The position numbers and the translations under genes are program-made. The notes below the pieces were generated by a model. It did not search any database. It saw only the letters and a list, made by a program, of their open reading frames with translations, and was not told where the DNA came from. A DNA stretch of 64,000 nucleotides from Leifsonia shinshuensis (lineage in GTDB: Bacteria > Actinomycetota > Actinomycetes > Actinomycetales > Microbacteriaceae). Where the stretch lies: the NCBI RefSeq assembly GCF_031456835.1, contig NZ_JAVDVK010000001.1, positions 682,001-746,000 on the forward strand. Reading direction: 5' to 3'. How positions within the stretch are numbered: the stretch's first letter is position 1; every line of letters starts with the position of its first letter. Positions 45,535-55,407 of this stretch are shown here, piece after piece.

Positions 45535-45633
45535 CCCCCGACTTGGGGGTAATCGAGTTGTCCCCAGTGCGGGTCCGGCCCGGCTGCGGCTCAGGAGCGG
45601 CTGCCTACAATTATCAAACGCTTTTGCAGCCGC
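45535..45633 (+). promoter_or_regulatory. Hairpins and candidate promoter before the kinase gene
   Basis: CCCCC (45535-45539) and GGGGG (45545-45549) form a small hairpin after the phosphatase stop. Further on, GCGGCTGC (45597-45604) pairs exactly with GCAGCCGC (45626-45633), and the loop carries TACAAT (45606-45611), a good -10 box. The kinase gene may therefore have its own promoter inside the operon, with the dyad as a control element. Confidence 0.5.
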
Positions 45634-45664
45634 GAACGCGTTTCGTCGACGAACCGGAGGAGCC

Positions 45665-47095
45665 ATGGCCCGGCGTTTGCCGTCCCAGCCGCCGAACCTC
45701 CCCGGATTCTCGTACGTGCGTGTGCTCGGGTCCGGCGGGTTCGCCGACGTGTTCCTCTACGAGCAGAACATGCCCCGCCGCCAGGTCGCGGTCAAGGTGA
45801 TGCTGGCCGAGGTGGTCACGAGCCAGGTCAAGCAGATGTTCCAGGCCGAGGCCAACCTCATGGCCCAGCTGAGCACGCATCCCTCGATCCTCACCGTCTA
45901 CCAGGCGAGCGTGTCGTCGGACGGGCGTCCCTACCTGGTCATGGAGCTGTGCTCGGCGGCGATCGGACAGCGGTACCGGTCGGAGCCGCTGTCGGTCCCG
46001 GAGGTGCTCAGCATCGGCGTCCGGATCGCCAGCGCCGTCGAGACGGCCCACCGCGCCGGGGTGCTGCACCGCGACATCAAGCCGTCCAACATCCTGAGCA
46101 CCGCCTACGGGCACCCGGTGCTGAGCGACTTCGGCATCGCCGCGACGCTCAGCGAGGCCGACGTCACGGAGGCCATCGGCCTGTCGATCCCGTGGTCGGC
46201 CCCCGAAGTTCTGCTCGATGAGACGAGCGGCACGATCGCCAGCGAGGTCTGGTCGCTCGGCGCGACGATGTACTCGCTGCTCGCCGGGCGCTCCCCGTTC
46301 GAGGTGCCGGGCAAGGAGAACACCTCCGCCGAGCTCATCCAGCGCATCACCAAGAGCCGGCCGCTGCCGATCGGCCGGGCCGACGTCCCGCCGCGGCTGG
46401 AGCAGGTGCTGCTGCGGTCGATGTCGCGCAAGCCCGGGCAGCGTCAGCGCAGCGCCCTCGAGTTCATCCGCGAGCTGCAGGCGGTGGAGGCCGAGCTCGA
46501 GCTGCCGCAGACGCCGATCGAGGTCGCCATGGACGACTGGGCGCTGGCCACGGCCGGCGACCCGGAGGACCGCACCCGCGTCAAAGGCGTCGTCGCCGTC
46601 GATCCGGGCGCGCGCCGCCGCCGTCGCCGGACGGCGCCCGCCTCCGCGACGGTCACCCGGGCCGCGACGCACACGGTGGTCCGGGAGAGCGCCGGCAGCG
46701 CGCAGACGCCGCAGCAGGCGCCCCCGTCGAAGGTCTCGCGCGCGCTCGTCGCGTCGCTCATCGCCTGCGCGGCGCTGGTCGTGGTACTGGCTGTGACGGC
46801 GTCCGTCGTGCTGGTGCGCGCCGGGTCGAACGGCGACATCCCCACGGTCCGCGACCTGAGCGGCCGGGTGACCGGCAGCACGATCGTGTTCAGCTGGAGC
46901 GATCCCGGATTGCAGAGCGGCGACACCTACCAGGTGACCGTTCAGGACCAGCCGCCCAGCAGCCAGCACGCCACCGAGTTCCGGGTGGATGCGAAGCCCG
47001 GCGAGACGGTGTGCGTCACGGTCACCGTGAACCGCGACGGCAAGACGGGCACGCCCAGCGGCCAGAAGTGCGTCGAGCGGACGGACGGGACGTGA
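45665..47095 (+). CDS. Membrane Ser/Thr protein kinase with Fn3-like outer domain
   Basis: The product is 476 residues. The kinase domain is complete: glycine loop GSGGFADV at about 22, Lys44 in VAVKVM, HRDIKPSN at about 135, SDFG at about 154 and the SAPE motif. A basic linker leads to one membrane helix (about 360-386). The outer 90 residues hold a beta-sandwich-like segment (RVTGSTIVFSW, DTYQVTVQDQ) with two Cys, resembling the Fn3 modules of the giant protein encoded next. It is not a PASTA kinase. The ATG has GGAGGAG upstream, and the stop overlaps the giant gene. Confidence 0.92.
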   Translation: MARRLPSQPPNLPGFSYVRVLGSGGFADVFLYEQNMPRRQVAVKVMLAEVVTSQVKQMFQAEANLMAQLSTHPSILTVYQASVSSDGRPYLVMELCSAAIGQRYRSEPLSVPEVLSIGVRIASAVETAHRAGVLHRDIKPSNILSTAYGHPVLSDFGIAATLSEADVTEAIGLSIPWSAPEVLLDETSGTIASEVWSLGATMYSLLAGRSPFEVPGKENTSAELIQRITKSRPLPIGRADVPPRLEQVLLRSMSRKPGQRQRSALEFIRELQAVEAELELPQTPIEVAMDDWALATAGDPEDRTRVKGVVAVDPGARRRRRRTAPASATVTRAATHTVVRESAGSAQTPQQAPPSKVSRALVASLIACAALVVVLAVTASVVLVRAGSNGDIPTVRDLSGRVTGSTIVFSWSDPGLQSGDTYQVTVQDQPPSSQHATEFRVDAKPGETVCVTVTVNRDGKTGTPSGQKCVERTDGT

Positions 47096-50000
47096 CCCCG
47101 CTCGCGCGCCTCGGGTCCTGGCTGGCCGCTCACAAGTCCGTCGCGGCGACGGCGGTCAGCGGCACGGCCATCGCGGCGCTCGTGACCACCCTGGCGGTCG
47201 TGTCCGGGGGATACAGCGCGCAGCACCTGCACCTCGACGACGCGGCGGTGTGGGTGGCCAGCGACGCGAAGAAGTCGCTCGGCCGGGCCAACACCGAGAT
47301 CGACAAGCTCAACTCGGTCGTCGCGGGCACCGGCGAGGCGCTCGACGTCGTGCAGGACGGCACCGATGTGCTGCTGATCGACCGCGAGGCCAACACGATC
47401 GCGGTCGTGGATCCCGCGAAGGCGGAGGCCGGCAAGTCGGTCGCCCTCCCTCCGCGGTCGCCGCAGGTGTCGCTCGCGGGAGGCCACGTCGCGCTCCTGT
47501 CGCAGACCACCGGGCAGCTGTGGCTGACCTCCGTGGCGCAGCTCGACCGGTTCAACTCCGGCTCGGCGGCCACCGTCGACCTGGGCGGCCGCGCCGTCTC
47601 GGCGATGGATCCGTCCGGTGTGCTCTTCGCCTACCAGCCGGGCACGCGCTCGCTGGTGCGCGCCGACCTCAACGCGGCCGAGCCGTCGACCACGACCACC
47701 CCGGTCGCGACGCGGGGCGACGGCGCGAACGTGTCCCTGACCGCGGTCGGCGGGCACTGGGCGCTGCTCGATCCCGACCAGCGCACGCTGTGGGTGGACG
47801 GACGCGCCGTCGACCTGGGCGCGTTCCTGGCCGTGGGGGCCGAGCCGGTGCTGCAGCAGCCGTCCGCGGACGGGGACGCGGTCTGGATCGCCACAGGGAC
47901 GGGTCTCGTGCGGGTGCCGCTCGACGGCGGCCGGGCGACCCGTCCGGTCGCGCAGGTCAGCGGCACGCCGGCCGCGCCGGTGACCGTGGCAGGGTGCACC
48001 TACGCCGCCTGGAGCGCCGGGACGGCGTGGCGCTCCTGCTCGAGCACCGGCGCGGGGGAGCGCTCGACGCTCGACCAGGTCCCGGCCGGCGCCACGCTCG
48101 ACTTCCGGGCCAACGGCGACCGGGTGGTCCTCAACGACGGGCGCTCGGGCGTCGCGTGGGCCGTCCAGAGCGGCAACACCCGCATCGACAACTGGGATGA
48201 ACTCGTCTCCAAGAAGACCACCCAGGAGCTCGTCAACCAGACCAAGCAGGACACGGCGCCGCAGTACGAGAAGCAGGAGCAGCCTCCCGTCGCCGTCGCG
48301 GACACCTTCGGCGCGCGCCCCGGCCGCGTCACGCCGCTCCCGGTGCTGCTCAACGACTACGACCCCAACGGCGACGTGCTGACGATCGACTCGTTCACCG
48401 CCGTGCCCGCCACGCAGGGGACGCTGCAGCTCACCAACGCGGACCAGCAGTTGCAGCTGTCGCTGCCGGACACCGCCACGGGCTCCATCGGCTTCGACTA
48501 CACGATCTCGGACGGCCGGGGCGGGACCGCGAGCGCCCACGTCACCGTGACCGTCCGCACCTCCGGCGAGAACGCGCCGCCGGTCTGCGTCCGGAACGCG
48601 AAGGCGGTGGTCCAGGCCGGCGGCCGCGTGACGTCGGCGGTGCTCGGCGACTGCTACGACCCCGACGGCGACTCGTTCTACCTGTCGGCGGCGTCCATCC
48701 CGGCCCCCGACACCGTGACGTTCACCCCCCAGGGCCAGGTCGCCTACTCGGACCACGGCGACGGCACCGGCGTGAAGGATGTGGCGCTCACCCTCTCCGA
48801 CGGCCGGGCCGAGTCCGCCGGGCTGCTCGCCGTGACGGTCCGTCCGCCGGGCCAGGTGCCGATCATCGCCGACCCGTTCGCCGTGCTGGCCTACCAGGGC
48901 CAGGAGGTCACGGTGTCGCCGCTCGACCACGTGCGGGGCGGCAACGGAACCGTCCGGCTCAGCACCGTGCCCACGAAGGCCGACGCGACGATCACGCCCG
49001 ACTACCAGGGCGGCACGTTCCGCTTCGAGTCCGACCAGGCGGGGACGCACAACATCGAGTACTCGGTGACCGACGGCGTCATCACGTCGACCGGCGTGGT
49101 GCGCGTCGAGGTCAAGGCTCCGCCCGGGGCCAAGACGGCGCCGATCGCGGTGCCGCACACCGCGTTCATCCGCGAGCAGTCCTCGCAGGACGTCGACGTG
49201 CTCTCGACCGACATCGACCCGTCGGGCGGCGTGCTGCTCGTGACCGGGGCGACGGAGCCGGAGGCGTCGAGCGGCGTCCGCGTCCAGGTGCTCCAGCAGC
49301 GCACCCTGCGGGTCACGCTCAGCCGGCCGCTCGCCGGACCGGTCGATTTCCACTACCGGCTCAGCAACGGCCTCGCCGACACCGTCGGAACGGTCACGGT
49401 CGTCCAGCTGCCCCCGCTGACGGTCCACCAGCCGCCGATCGCCGCACCCGACTCGGTCTCGGTGCGCGTGCGCGACGTGGTCGACATCCCCGTGCTGGCC
49501 AACGACGTCCAGCCCGACGGCGACACGCTGACCCTCGATCCGACGCTCGCGACACCGCTGCCGAACGGAGCGGGCCTGCTGTTCGTCAGCGGCGACCACC
49601 TGCGCTACCTGGCGCCGTCGAAGCCCGGCAACTACACGGCGGCGTACAAGGTGTACGGCGCCGACGGACAGTGGGCGACCGCCGAGGTCACCATCGCCGT
49701 GCGCGAGCGCGACGCCGCGACGAACAACCCGCCGGTGCCGAAGACCGTCACCGCGCGCGTGCTCGCCGGCGACACCGTCCGCATCACCGTCCCGCTCTCC
49801 GGCATCGACCCGGACGGCGACTCGGTGCAGTTCATCGGCCAGGAGACCAATCCGCAGAAGGGCGCCGTGATCGCCTCCGGGCCGGACTGGATGGACTTCC
49901 AGGCCGGCGACTACTCGGCCGGCACCGACACCTTCACGTACGCTGTGGTGGATGCGCTCGGCGCCCGGGCGACCGGGACCGTCCGCGTCGGCATCGCCGC

Positions 50001-53000
50001 GCGGGCGGAGGGCGCCCGCAACCCGATCGCGGTCGAGGACGACGTGACCGCGCGCCCGGGCCGCACCCTCACGGTGCAGGTCCTCGCCAACGACAGCGAC
50101 CCCGACGGCAGCCCGCTCAGCGTCACCGCCGTCGCTTCGCTCGACGGCAAGGCCAAGGCGAAGGTGGCCGATGACCTCGTGACGGTCACGGCCCCCAAGA
50201 CGCCGGGCGCCTACGGCTTCCTCTACACGATCCAGAACGAGCGCGGCGGCACGAGTCAGGCCTTCCTCCGGCTGACCGTCGACCCGAAGGCGCCGCCCGC
50301 GCGGCCGGTGGTCTCGGACACCACGCTCGGCCTGTCCGACATCCTGGGCAAGGAGCGGGTCGACGTCAACGTGCTCGCCAACGTCTTCTTCGCCGACGGT
50401 CCGGTCTCGACGCTCAAGCTGTCGCTCGTGCCCGGCTACAGCGCGGACGCGCAGGTCACCTCCTCGAAGCGGCTCCGGATCGCCATCGGGGCGAAGAGCC
50501 AGATCGTCCCGTTCCGGGTCGCCAACCCGGAGGACGAGTCCGTCGTCGCCTACGGCTTCGTCCACGTGCCCGGGTACGACGACGCCCTCCCGCAGCTCAA
50601 GCGCGGCGCCCCGAAACTGACGGTGGTGAGCGAGAAGACGCTCACCATCCACCTCAACGACTACATCGTCGCGGTCGGCGACCGGAAGGTGCGGCTCACC
50701 GACGCGGCCACCGTCCGGGCCACCCACGCGAACGGCGACGACCTGGTCGCCGGCAACGACACCCTCCAGTTCACGTCGTCGCCGCGGTACTTCGGCCCGG
50801 CGTCGATCTCGTTCCAGGTGACCGACGGCGCGAGCGCGACCGACCCGTCCGGCAACGTCGCCACGATCGTCCTGCCCATCGAGGTGACGCCGCGCGAGAA
50901 CCAGCCGCCGGTGTTCACGGGTGCGCTCATCGACTTCGAGCCCGGCCAGACCAAGACGATCGACCTGACCAAGATCACGAAGTACCCCTACGCCAAGGAC
51001 CAGGGCGAGCTGGTGTACTCCATCCAGAACCCGCGTCCCGAGGGCGTGAGCGCGTCGCTCGACGGGCAGAAGCTGACGGTGACCGTGGCGACCGGGACGG
51101 CGAAGGGGTCGACGCCCTCGCTCTCGATCGGTGTGAAGGATGCGGTGAACGCCGGCCAGGCGGGGCGCATCGACATCTCCGTCGTGCCGTCGACACGGCC
51201 GCTGGCGAGCCCGCAGCCCGACCGGGTGATCGCACCGCGCGGGCAGACCTCCTCCGTCGACGTGCTGGCCAACGACGGCGCCACCAACCCGTTCCCGGGC
51301 AAGCCGCTGACCGTCGTCGCGGTCCGCGGCATCGGCAGCGGGCTGCCGGACGGCCTGACCATCACCCCGAGCGCCGACAACTCGCAGCTGCAGGTGTCCG
51401 TCTCGTCGACCGCCGCGGCCGCGGACACCACGCTCCAGTACGAGGTGGCGGACGCCACGGGCGACCCGGACCGATACACCTGGGGAACGGTCACGGTGTC
51501 GGTCCAGGACCGCCCGGCTCCCGTGTCGAACGTGCAGATCGGCACCATCGCCGATCGCAGCCTGACGCTCAGCTGGATCCCGGGCGCGTTCAACAACTCG
51601 CCGATCACCGGGTTCGAGGTGACGATGGCGAGCGCGTCGACCGGGCAGGTGCTCTCCACCACCCCGTGCGCCACCACCACCTGCGCGATCACGACGCCCG
51701 GCAACGGCCCGGCGAACGCGGTCACCCTGAGCGTGCGCGCCCGCAACGCCCTCGGACTCTCCGATCCGACCGCCTACGCCGAGCCGGTCTGGTCCGACGT
51801 CATCCCGAACGCGCCGACCGCGCTGTCGTCGTCGCCGCTCGACCAGGGGCTGCGCATCACCTGGTCGAAGCCGGCGGACGCGCCGGGAGCCAGCCCGATC
51901 ACCTCCTACGTCGTGTCGCTCGGCGGCGTGACCAACGCGCTGCAGGTCTCCGGCTCCGATCCGGTGGGGACCAGCTACGCCCTGAACATCACCGACCCGG
52001 GCATCGCGAACGGCGCCGCCATCGCCTACACGGTGTCGTCGCGGAACGAGTTCTACCAGGGCCGCACGACGTGGAACCAGAGCCAGGGGAGCGGCGTCCC
52101 GGCCGGTGCGCCCACCACGACCGGCATCGCCCCGGTGGCGACCCCGGACACCAAGGGCGGCACGAGCGCGACCCTGAGCTGGTCCAACGTCTTCGGCGAC
52201 AACGGCAAGGCCATCACCGACTACTACGTCGCGGTGTTCCAGGGCGGAAACCCGACGAGCTGCCAGGTGACGGGCGTGCAGTCCGGCCAGCCCACGTTGT
52301 CCGCCAACAATCTCCGCCGGGTGCAGGGCGGCAGCACCGTCTTCACCGGGCTGAGCCCCAACCAGAGCTACAACTTCATCGTCTACGCCTACAACGGCCA
52401 GGGCTGCACGCCGGCCGCCATCGTGAGCGCCACCCCGCGGCAGTCGCCCGGCGACGTGACCGGGATCGCGGTCGGCCCGCGGCAGCAGGACGGCACGACG
52501 GTCGACTTCCCCGTCACCATCTCCTACAACGCCGGCGGCGGATCGAACCCGCGCTTCGACTACCAGCTCCTCAGCGGCGGCGCGGTCGTCGACTCGGGCA
52601 CGCTGGCGGGCACGAGCGGGGTGCTCTCCGGCTCGGGCAACCACTACGGGGTGCCGCTCACCGTGCGCATCACCCGGGTGTGCGAGGGATACCCGGACGG
52701 CTCCTCGCTGTGCACCGACCAGAACGCGACGCAAGACCTGGGCGTCGCGGTGAGCCTCGCCATCGACGGCCAGCGGTACGACCCGGCGAGCCACGTGTTC
52801 ACCTGGACCGGCTGGCCGACCGGCGCCTACGACGCCGTCACCTACAGCTGCGACGGCACCACGGAGCTGCCGATGCCGCCCGCCGGCCAGACCGCGTCGT
52901 GCACCGCGCCGGCGAACGACCCGTCGCCCACGCTGGTGGTCCGGGTCGTGTCCGGCGGCGACACGTACTCCGCGTCGTACCCGGGATCGGGGATGCCGTG

Positions 53001-53001
53001 A
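47092..53001 (+). CDS. Giant membrane-anchored Ig-like/Fn3 repeat protein
   Basis: The product is 1969 residues. One membrane helix near residues 18-40 puts nearly everything outside. Residues about 55-390 look like a beta-propeller (repeated units such as VLLIDREANTIAVVDPAK, LWVDGRAVDLG, VWIATGTGLVRVPLDGG). From about 395 to 1475 run tandem cadherin/VCBS-type Ig-like repeats (PPVAVADTF, PIAAPDSVSV, NPIAVEDDV, each followed by LLNDYDPNGD- or LANDSDPDG-like Ca-type motifs). From about 1477 there are several fibronectin type III modules. No LPXTG or other sorting signal is present. The GTG overlaps the kinase stop. It is probably a cell-surface or envelope-spanning structure regulated by the operon's other products. 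Confidence 0.9.
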   Translation: MTPLARLGSWLAAHKSVAATAVSGTAIAALVTTLAVVSGGYSAQHLHLDDAAVWVASDAKKSLGRANTEIDKLNSVVAGTGEALDVVQDGTDVLLIDREANTIAVVDPAKAEAGKSVALPPRSPQVSLAGGHVALLSQTTGQLWLTSVAQLDRFNSGSAATVDLGGRAVSAMDPSGVLFAYQPGTRSLVRADLNAAEPSTTTTPVATRGDGANVSLTAVGGHWALLDPDQRTLWVDGRAVDLGAFLAVGAEPVLQQPSADGDAVWIATGTGLVRVPLDGGRATRPVAQVSGTPAAPVTVAGCTYAAWSAGTAWRSCSSTGAGERSTLDQVPAGATLDFRANGDRVVLNDGRSGVAWAVQSGNTRIDNWDELVSKKTTQELVNQTKQDTAPQYEKQEQPPVAVADTFGARPGRVTPLPVLLNDYDPNGDVLTIDSFTAVPATQGTLQLTNADQQLQLSLPDTATGSIGFDYTISDGRGGTASAHVTVTVRTSGENAPPVCVRNAKAVVQAGGRVTSAVLGDCYDPDGDSFYLSAASIPAPDTVTFTPQGQVAYSDHGDGTGVKDVALTLSDGRAESAGLLAVTVRPPGQVPIIADPFAVLAYQGQEVTVSPLDHVRGGNGTVRLSTVPTKADATITPDYQGGTFRFESDQAGTHNIEYSVTDGVITSTGVVRVEVKAPPGAKTAPIAVPHTAFIREQSSQDVDVLSTDIDPSGGVLLVTGATEPEASSGVRVQVLQQRTLRVTLSRPLAGPVDFHYRLSNGLADTVGTVTVVQLPPLTVHQPPIAAPDSVSVRVRDVVDIPVLANDVQPDGDTLTLDPTLATPLPNGAGLLFVSGDHLRYLAPSKPGNYTAAYKVYGADGQWATAEVTIAVRERDAATNNPPVPKTVTARVLAGDTVRITVPLSGIDPDGDSVQFIGQETNPQKGAVIASGPDWMDFQAGDYSAGTDTFTYAVVDALGARATGTVRVGIAARAEGARNPIAVEDDVTARPGRTLTVQVLANDSDPDGSPLSVTAVASLDGKAKAKVADDLVTVTAPKTPGAYGFLYTIQNERGGTSQAFLRLTVDPKAPPARPVVSDTTLGLSDILGKERVDVNVLANVFFADGPVSTLKLSLVPGYSADAQVTSSKRLRIAIGAKSQIVPFRVANPEDESVVAYGFVHVPGYDDALPQLKRGAPKLTVVSEKTLTIHLNDYIVAVGDRKVRLTDAATVRATHANGDDLVAGNDTLQFTSSPRYFGPASISFQVTDGASATDPSGNVATIVLPIEVTPRENQPPVFTGALIDFEPGQTKTIDLTKITKYPYAKDQGELVYSIQNPRPEGVSASLDGQKLTVTVATGTAKGSTPSLSIGVKDAVNAGQAGRIDISVVPSTRPLASPQPDRVIAPRGQTSSVDVLANDGATNPFPGKPLTVVAVRGIGSGLPDGLTITPSADNSQLQVSVSSTAAAADTTLQYEVADATGDPDRYTWGTVTVSVQDRPAPVSNVQIGTIADRSLTLSWIPGAFNNSPITGFEVTMASASTGQVLSTTPCATTTCAITTPGNGPANAVTLSVRARNALGLSDPTAYAEPVWSDVIPNAPTALSSSPLDQGLRITWSKPADAPGASPITSYVVSLGGVTNALQVSGSDPVGTSYALNITDPGIANGAAIAYTVSSRNEFYQGRTTWNQSQGSGVPAGAPTTTGIAPVATPDTKGGTSATLSWSNVFGDNGKAITDYYVAVFQGGNPTSCQVTGVQSGQPTLSANNLRRVQGGSTVFTGLSPNQSYNFIVYAYNGQGCTPAAIVSATPRQSPGDVTGIAVGPRQQDGTTVDFPVTISYNAGGGSNPRFDYQLLSGGAVVDSGTLAGTSGVLSGSGNHYGVPLTVRITRVCEGYPDGSSLCTDQNATQDLGVAVSLAIDGQRYDPASHVFTWTGWPTGAYDAVTYSCDGTTELPMPPAGQTASCTAPANDPSPTLVVRVVSGGDTYSASYPGSGMP

Positions 53002-53102
53002 GCAGCGGACGCCATACTGAGGTGAGCCGCATCCCGCGGCACACCATCCCACCCCTGCGGCCCGACCGGCCGCGCCCCGAACCGAAAGAGGCCGGAGCAT
53101 GA
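52998..53102 (+). CDS. Possible 34-codon mini-ORF linking giant and MoxR genes
   Basis: A GTG overlapping the giant gene's stop (GTGA) opens a frame of 34 codons whose TGA overlaps the MoxR ATG (ATGA). Both ends thus have the coupling overlaps used by every other junction in this operon. The peptide would be Arg/Pro-rich and has no recognisable domain. It may serve to carry ribosomes across the 97-base gap rather than make a functional peptide. There is a second in-frame GTG. Coding is not proven. Confidence 0.3.
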   Translation: MSSGRHTEVSRIPRHTIPPLRPDRPRPEPKEAGA

Positions 53103-54070
53103 CGATGACCCCCGAGCAGGCCGGCTGGTTCTCCGGAGTGTTCGAGCGCCTCGTCGCGAACATCGACCGCGTGCTGCTCGGCAAGACGCACGTGATCCGC
53201 CTGGCGCTCACGGCACTGTTCAGCGAGGGGCACCTGCTCCTCGAGGACTACCCGGGAACCGGCAAGACGTCGCTCGCCCGCGCGATCGCCGAGAGCGTGC
53301 GCGGCACGACCAACCGCGTGCAGTTCACCCCGGACCTCCTGCCCGGCGACATCACCGGTGTGAACATCTACGACCAGCGCACCGGCGCCTTCGAGTTCCA
53401 CCGCGGGCCGGTCTTCGCCAACATCGTGCTTGCGGACGAGATCAACCGCGCCAGCCCGAAGACCCAGTCCGCGCTGCTGGAGGTCATGGAGGAGCAGCAG
53501 GTCACCGTGGACGGCGTCCGTCACTCGGTCGGCGCGCCCTTCATGGTCATCGCGACCCAGAACCCGATCGAGCAGGCGGGCACGTACCGGCTGCCGGAGG
53601 CGCAGCTCGACCGCTTCCTGATGAAGGCGTCGATCGGCTACCCGGACCACGAAGCGACCCTGCGCATCCTCGAGGGCTCGGAGCGGAAGGCGCACGAGGT
53701 CGTCGTCCCCGAGGTGATCTCCGCCGCGACCGTCGTCGAGATGGGCACCATGGCGCGCGGAGTCCACGTTGACCCGACGATCAACGACTACGTCTCCCGC
53801 CTGGTCGAGGCGAGCCGCACCGCCGACGAGATCCGGCTGGGCGTCAGCGTGCGCGGCGCGCTCGCCCTGCTGCGCGCCTCCAAGACGCTCGCCGCCGCAT
53901 CCGGCCGGTACTACGTGACCCCGGACGACGTGAAAGCTCTCGCCGAGCCCGTGCTCGCGCACCGCCTGGTGCTCGACCCGGAGGCCGAGTTCGAGGGCGT
54001 CAGCGCGTCCAGCCTCATCGGCCAGCTCCTCATCGAGACCCCGCCGCCGAGCGATCGGGCCGCCGTGTGA
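53099..54070 (+). CDS. MoxR-family AAA+ ATPase
   Basis: The product is 323 residues. Walker A (LLEDYPGTGKTSLA, about 47-60), Walker B (IVLADEINRASPKTQSALLE, about 109-128), sensor 1 (VIATQNPIEQAGTYRLPEAQ) and the arginine-finger region (LDRF) are intact. MoxR ATPases act as chaperones for maturation or assembly of partner proteins and usually sit beside DUF58/VWA genes, as here. The ribosome site is AAAGAGGCCGGAG. The stop overlaps DUF58 as GTGA. Confidence 0.95.
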   Translation: MTMTPEQAGWFSGVFERLVANIDRVLLGKTHVIRLALTALFSEGHLLLEDYPGTGKTSLARAIAESVRGTTNRVQFTPDLLPGDITGVNIYDQRTGAFEFHRGPVFANIVLADEINRASPKTQSALLEVMEEQQVTVDGVRHSVGAPFMVIATQNPIEQAGTYRLPEAQLDRFLMKASIGYPDHEATLRILEGSERKAHEVVVPEVISAATVVEMGTMARGVHVDPTINDYVSRLVEASRTADEIRLGVSVRGALALLRASKTLAAASGRYYVTPDDVKALAEPVLAHRLVLDPEAEFEGVSASSLIGQLLIETPPPSDRAAV

Positions 54071-55407
54071 CCACCGTCACCCGTTCGCAGACCGAGCTGA
54101 CCAACGCGCGCGCCCGGATCGTCGGCGAGCGCGAGGGGTTCCTCGCCGACGCGATCGTGTGGGTCGTGCGCAACTCCGCCGCGGCCGGCCGTGCGATCGC
54201 CGCGGTGGCGCGCCGGGTCGGCGCTGTGGTGACGGCGCTCGGCTGGTCCATGCTCGTCCTCGCGGTGCTCGCGCTCACCGCCGGGTACGTGTGGGGCTGG
54301 GTGGAGGCGGTCGTCGCCGGGTGGACCGCGCTCGTGCTGCTGGTGGTCGCCTCCGGCTACCTGATCGGCCGCACCGCCTACGAGGTCGGGCTGTCGCTGC
54401 CCGCCAACCGTGTGGTCGTCGGCGACCGTGCGCCCGGCGAGGTGGCCGTCCGCAATCCGCTGCGGCGGAGGCTGCCGGGCGTCCGCGTGGAGGTGCCGGT
54501 CGGACACGGGCTGGCGGAGTTCGCCGCTCCGTCGCTCGCGCCGTCCGAGGAGCACTCGGACGTCTTCGTCGTGCCGACCACCCGCCGGGGGATCGTGCCG
54601 ATCGGCCCGGTCCGCACCGTCCGCGCGGACCCGATCGGGCTGCTCCGCCGCGAGGTCGTGTGGGCCGACTCGCTCGACCTGTTCGTGCATCCCCGCACCA
54701 TCGCCATCCCGAGCATGAGCACCGGGTTCGTCCGCGACCTGGAGGGCTCGCCGACGCGCGACCTGACCTCGAGCGACATCGCCTTCCACGCGCTGCGGGA
54801 GTACGTCCCCGGCGACGAGCGCCGGTACATCCACTGGAAGTCCACGGCGAAGACCGGCAGCTACATGGTGCGCCAGTTCGAGGAGACGCGGCGCAGCCAC
54901 CTGCTCGTGGCGCTCAGCCTCTCGGCGGCCGACTACGCCACCGACGAGGAGTTCGAGCTCGCCGTGAGCGTCACCGGCTCCCTGGGCGTGCGGGCCATGC
55001 TCGACTCGCGCACTGTGTCCGTGGTGGCCAGCGCCGAGACGCCCGAATTCGCCAAGCGGATGGTGTTCAGCGCCCGCCGCCTGAGCACCGTCAACCGCGG
55101 CCGCCTGCTCGACGACCTCTCCGGGGTGGAGACGGCGGACTCCGCACTGCGGCTCGCCGAGCTCGCCCAGGTCGCGTCGGAGGACTCGGCCGGCATCTCG
55201 ATCGCGTTCCTCGTCTGCGGCTCCACGCCGACGGCGGCGCAGCTGCGCGGCGCCGCCGCGCACTTCCCGCTCGGGGTGGACGTGGTGGCGATCGTGTGCG
55301 ACGAGGGCGCCGTGCCGTCGCTGCGCCGCGTCGCCGACCTCAGCGTCCTCACCATCGGCTACCTGGAGGACCTGCAGCGCAGCCTCGCGAAACGGCTGGC
55401 CACCTGA
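54067..55407 (+). CDS. DUF58 membrane protein
   Basis: The product is 446 residues. An N-terminal cytoplasmic segment and two membrane helices (about 55-100) precede a beta-rich region and the DUF58 signature LREYVPGDERRYIHWK near residues 240-256, with the following MVRQFEETR. DUF58 proteins are the usual partners of MoxR and resemble VWA folds; a metal site is not clearly visible here. The start is GTG overlapping the MoxR stop, and it ends in a TGATG overlap with the transglutaminase-like gene. Confidence 0.93.
   Translation: MTTVTRSQTELTNARARIVGEREGFLADAIVWVVRNSAAAGRAIAAVARRVGAVVTALGWSMLVLAVLALTAGYVWGWVEAVVAGWTALVLLVVASGYLIGRTAYEVGLSLPANRVVVGDRAPGEVAVRNPLRRRLPGVRVEVPVGHGLAEFAAPSLAPSEEHSDVFVVPTTRRGIVPIGPVRTVRADPIGLLRREVVWADSLDLFVHPRTIAIPSMSTGFVRDLEGSPTRDLTSSDIAFHALREYVPGDERRYIHWKSTAKTGSYMVRQFEETRRSHLLVALSLSAADYATDEEFELAVSVTGSLGVRAMLDSRTVSVVASAETPEFAKRMVFSARRLSTVNRGRLLDDLSGVETADSALRLAELAQVASEDSAGISIAFLVCGSTPTAAQLRGAAAHFPLGVDVVAIVCDEGAVPSLRRVADLSVLTIGYLEDLQRSLAKRLAT

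Noticed and set aside
46942..53211. Very long open frame on the minus strand opposite the giant gene
   Set aside because: It mirrors the plus-strand codon pattern of a GC-rich gene, is extremely Arg/Asp/Val-rich and has no domain, start signal or ribosome site. It is a shadow of the real gene.
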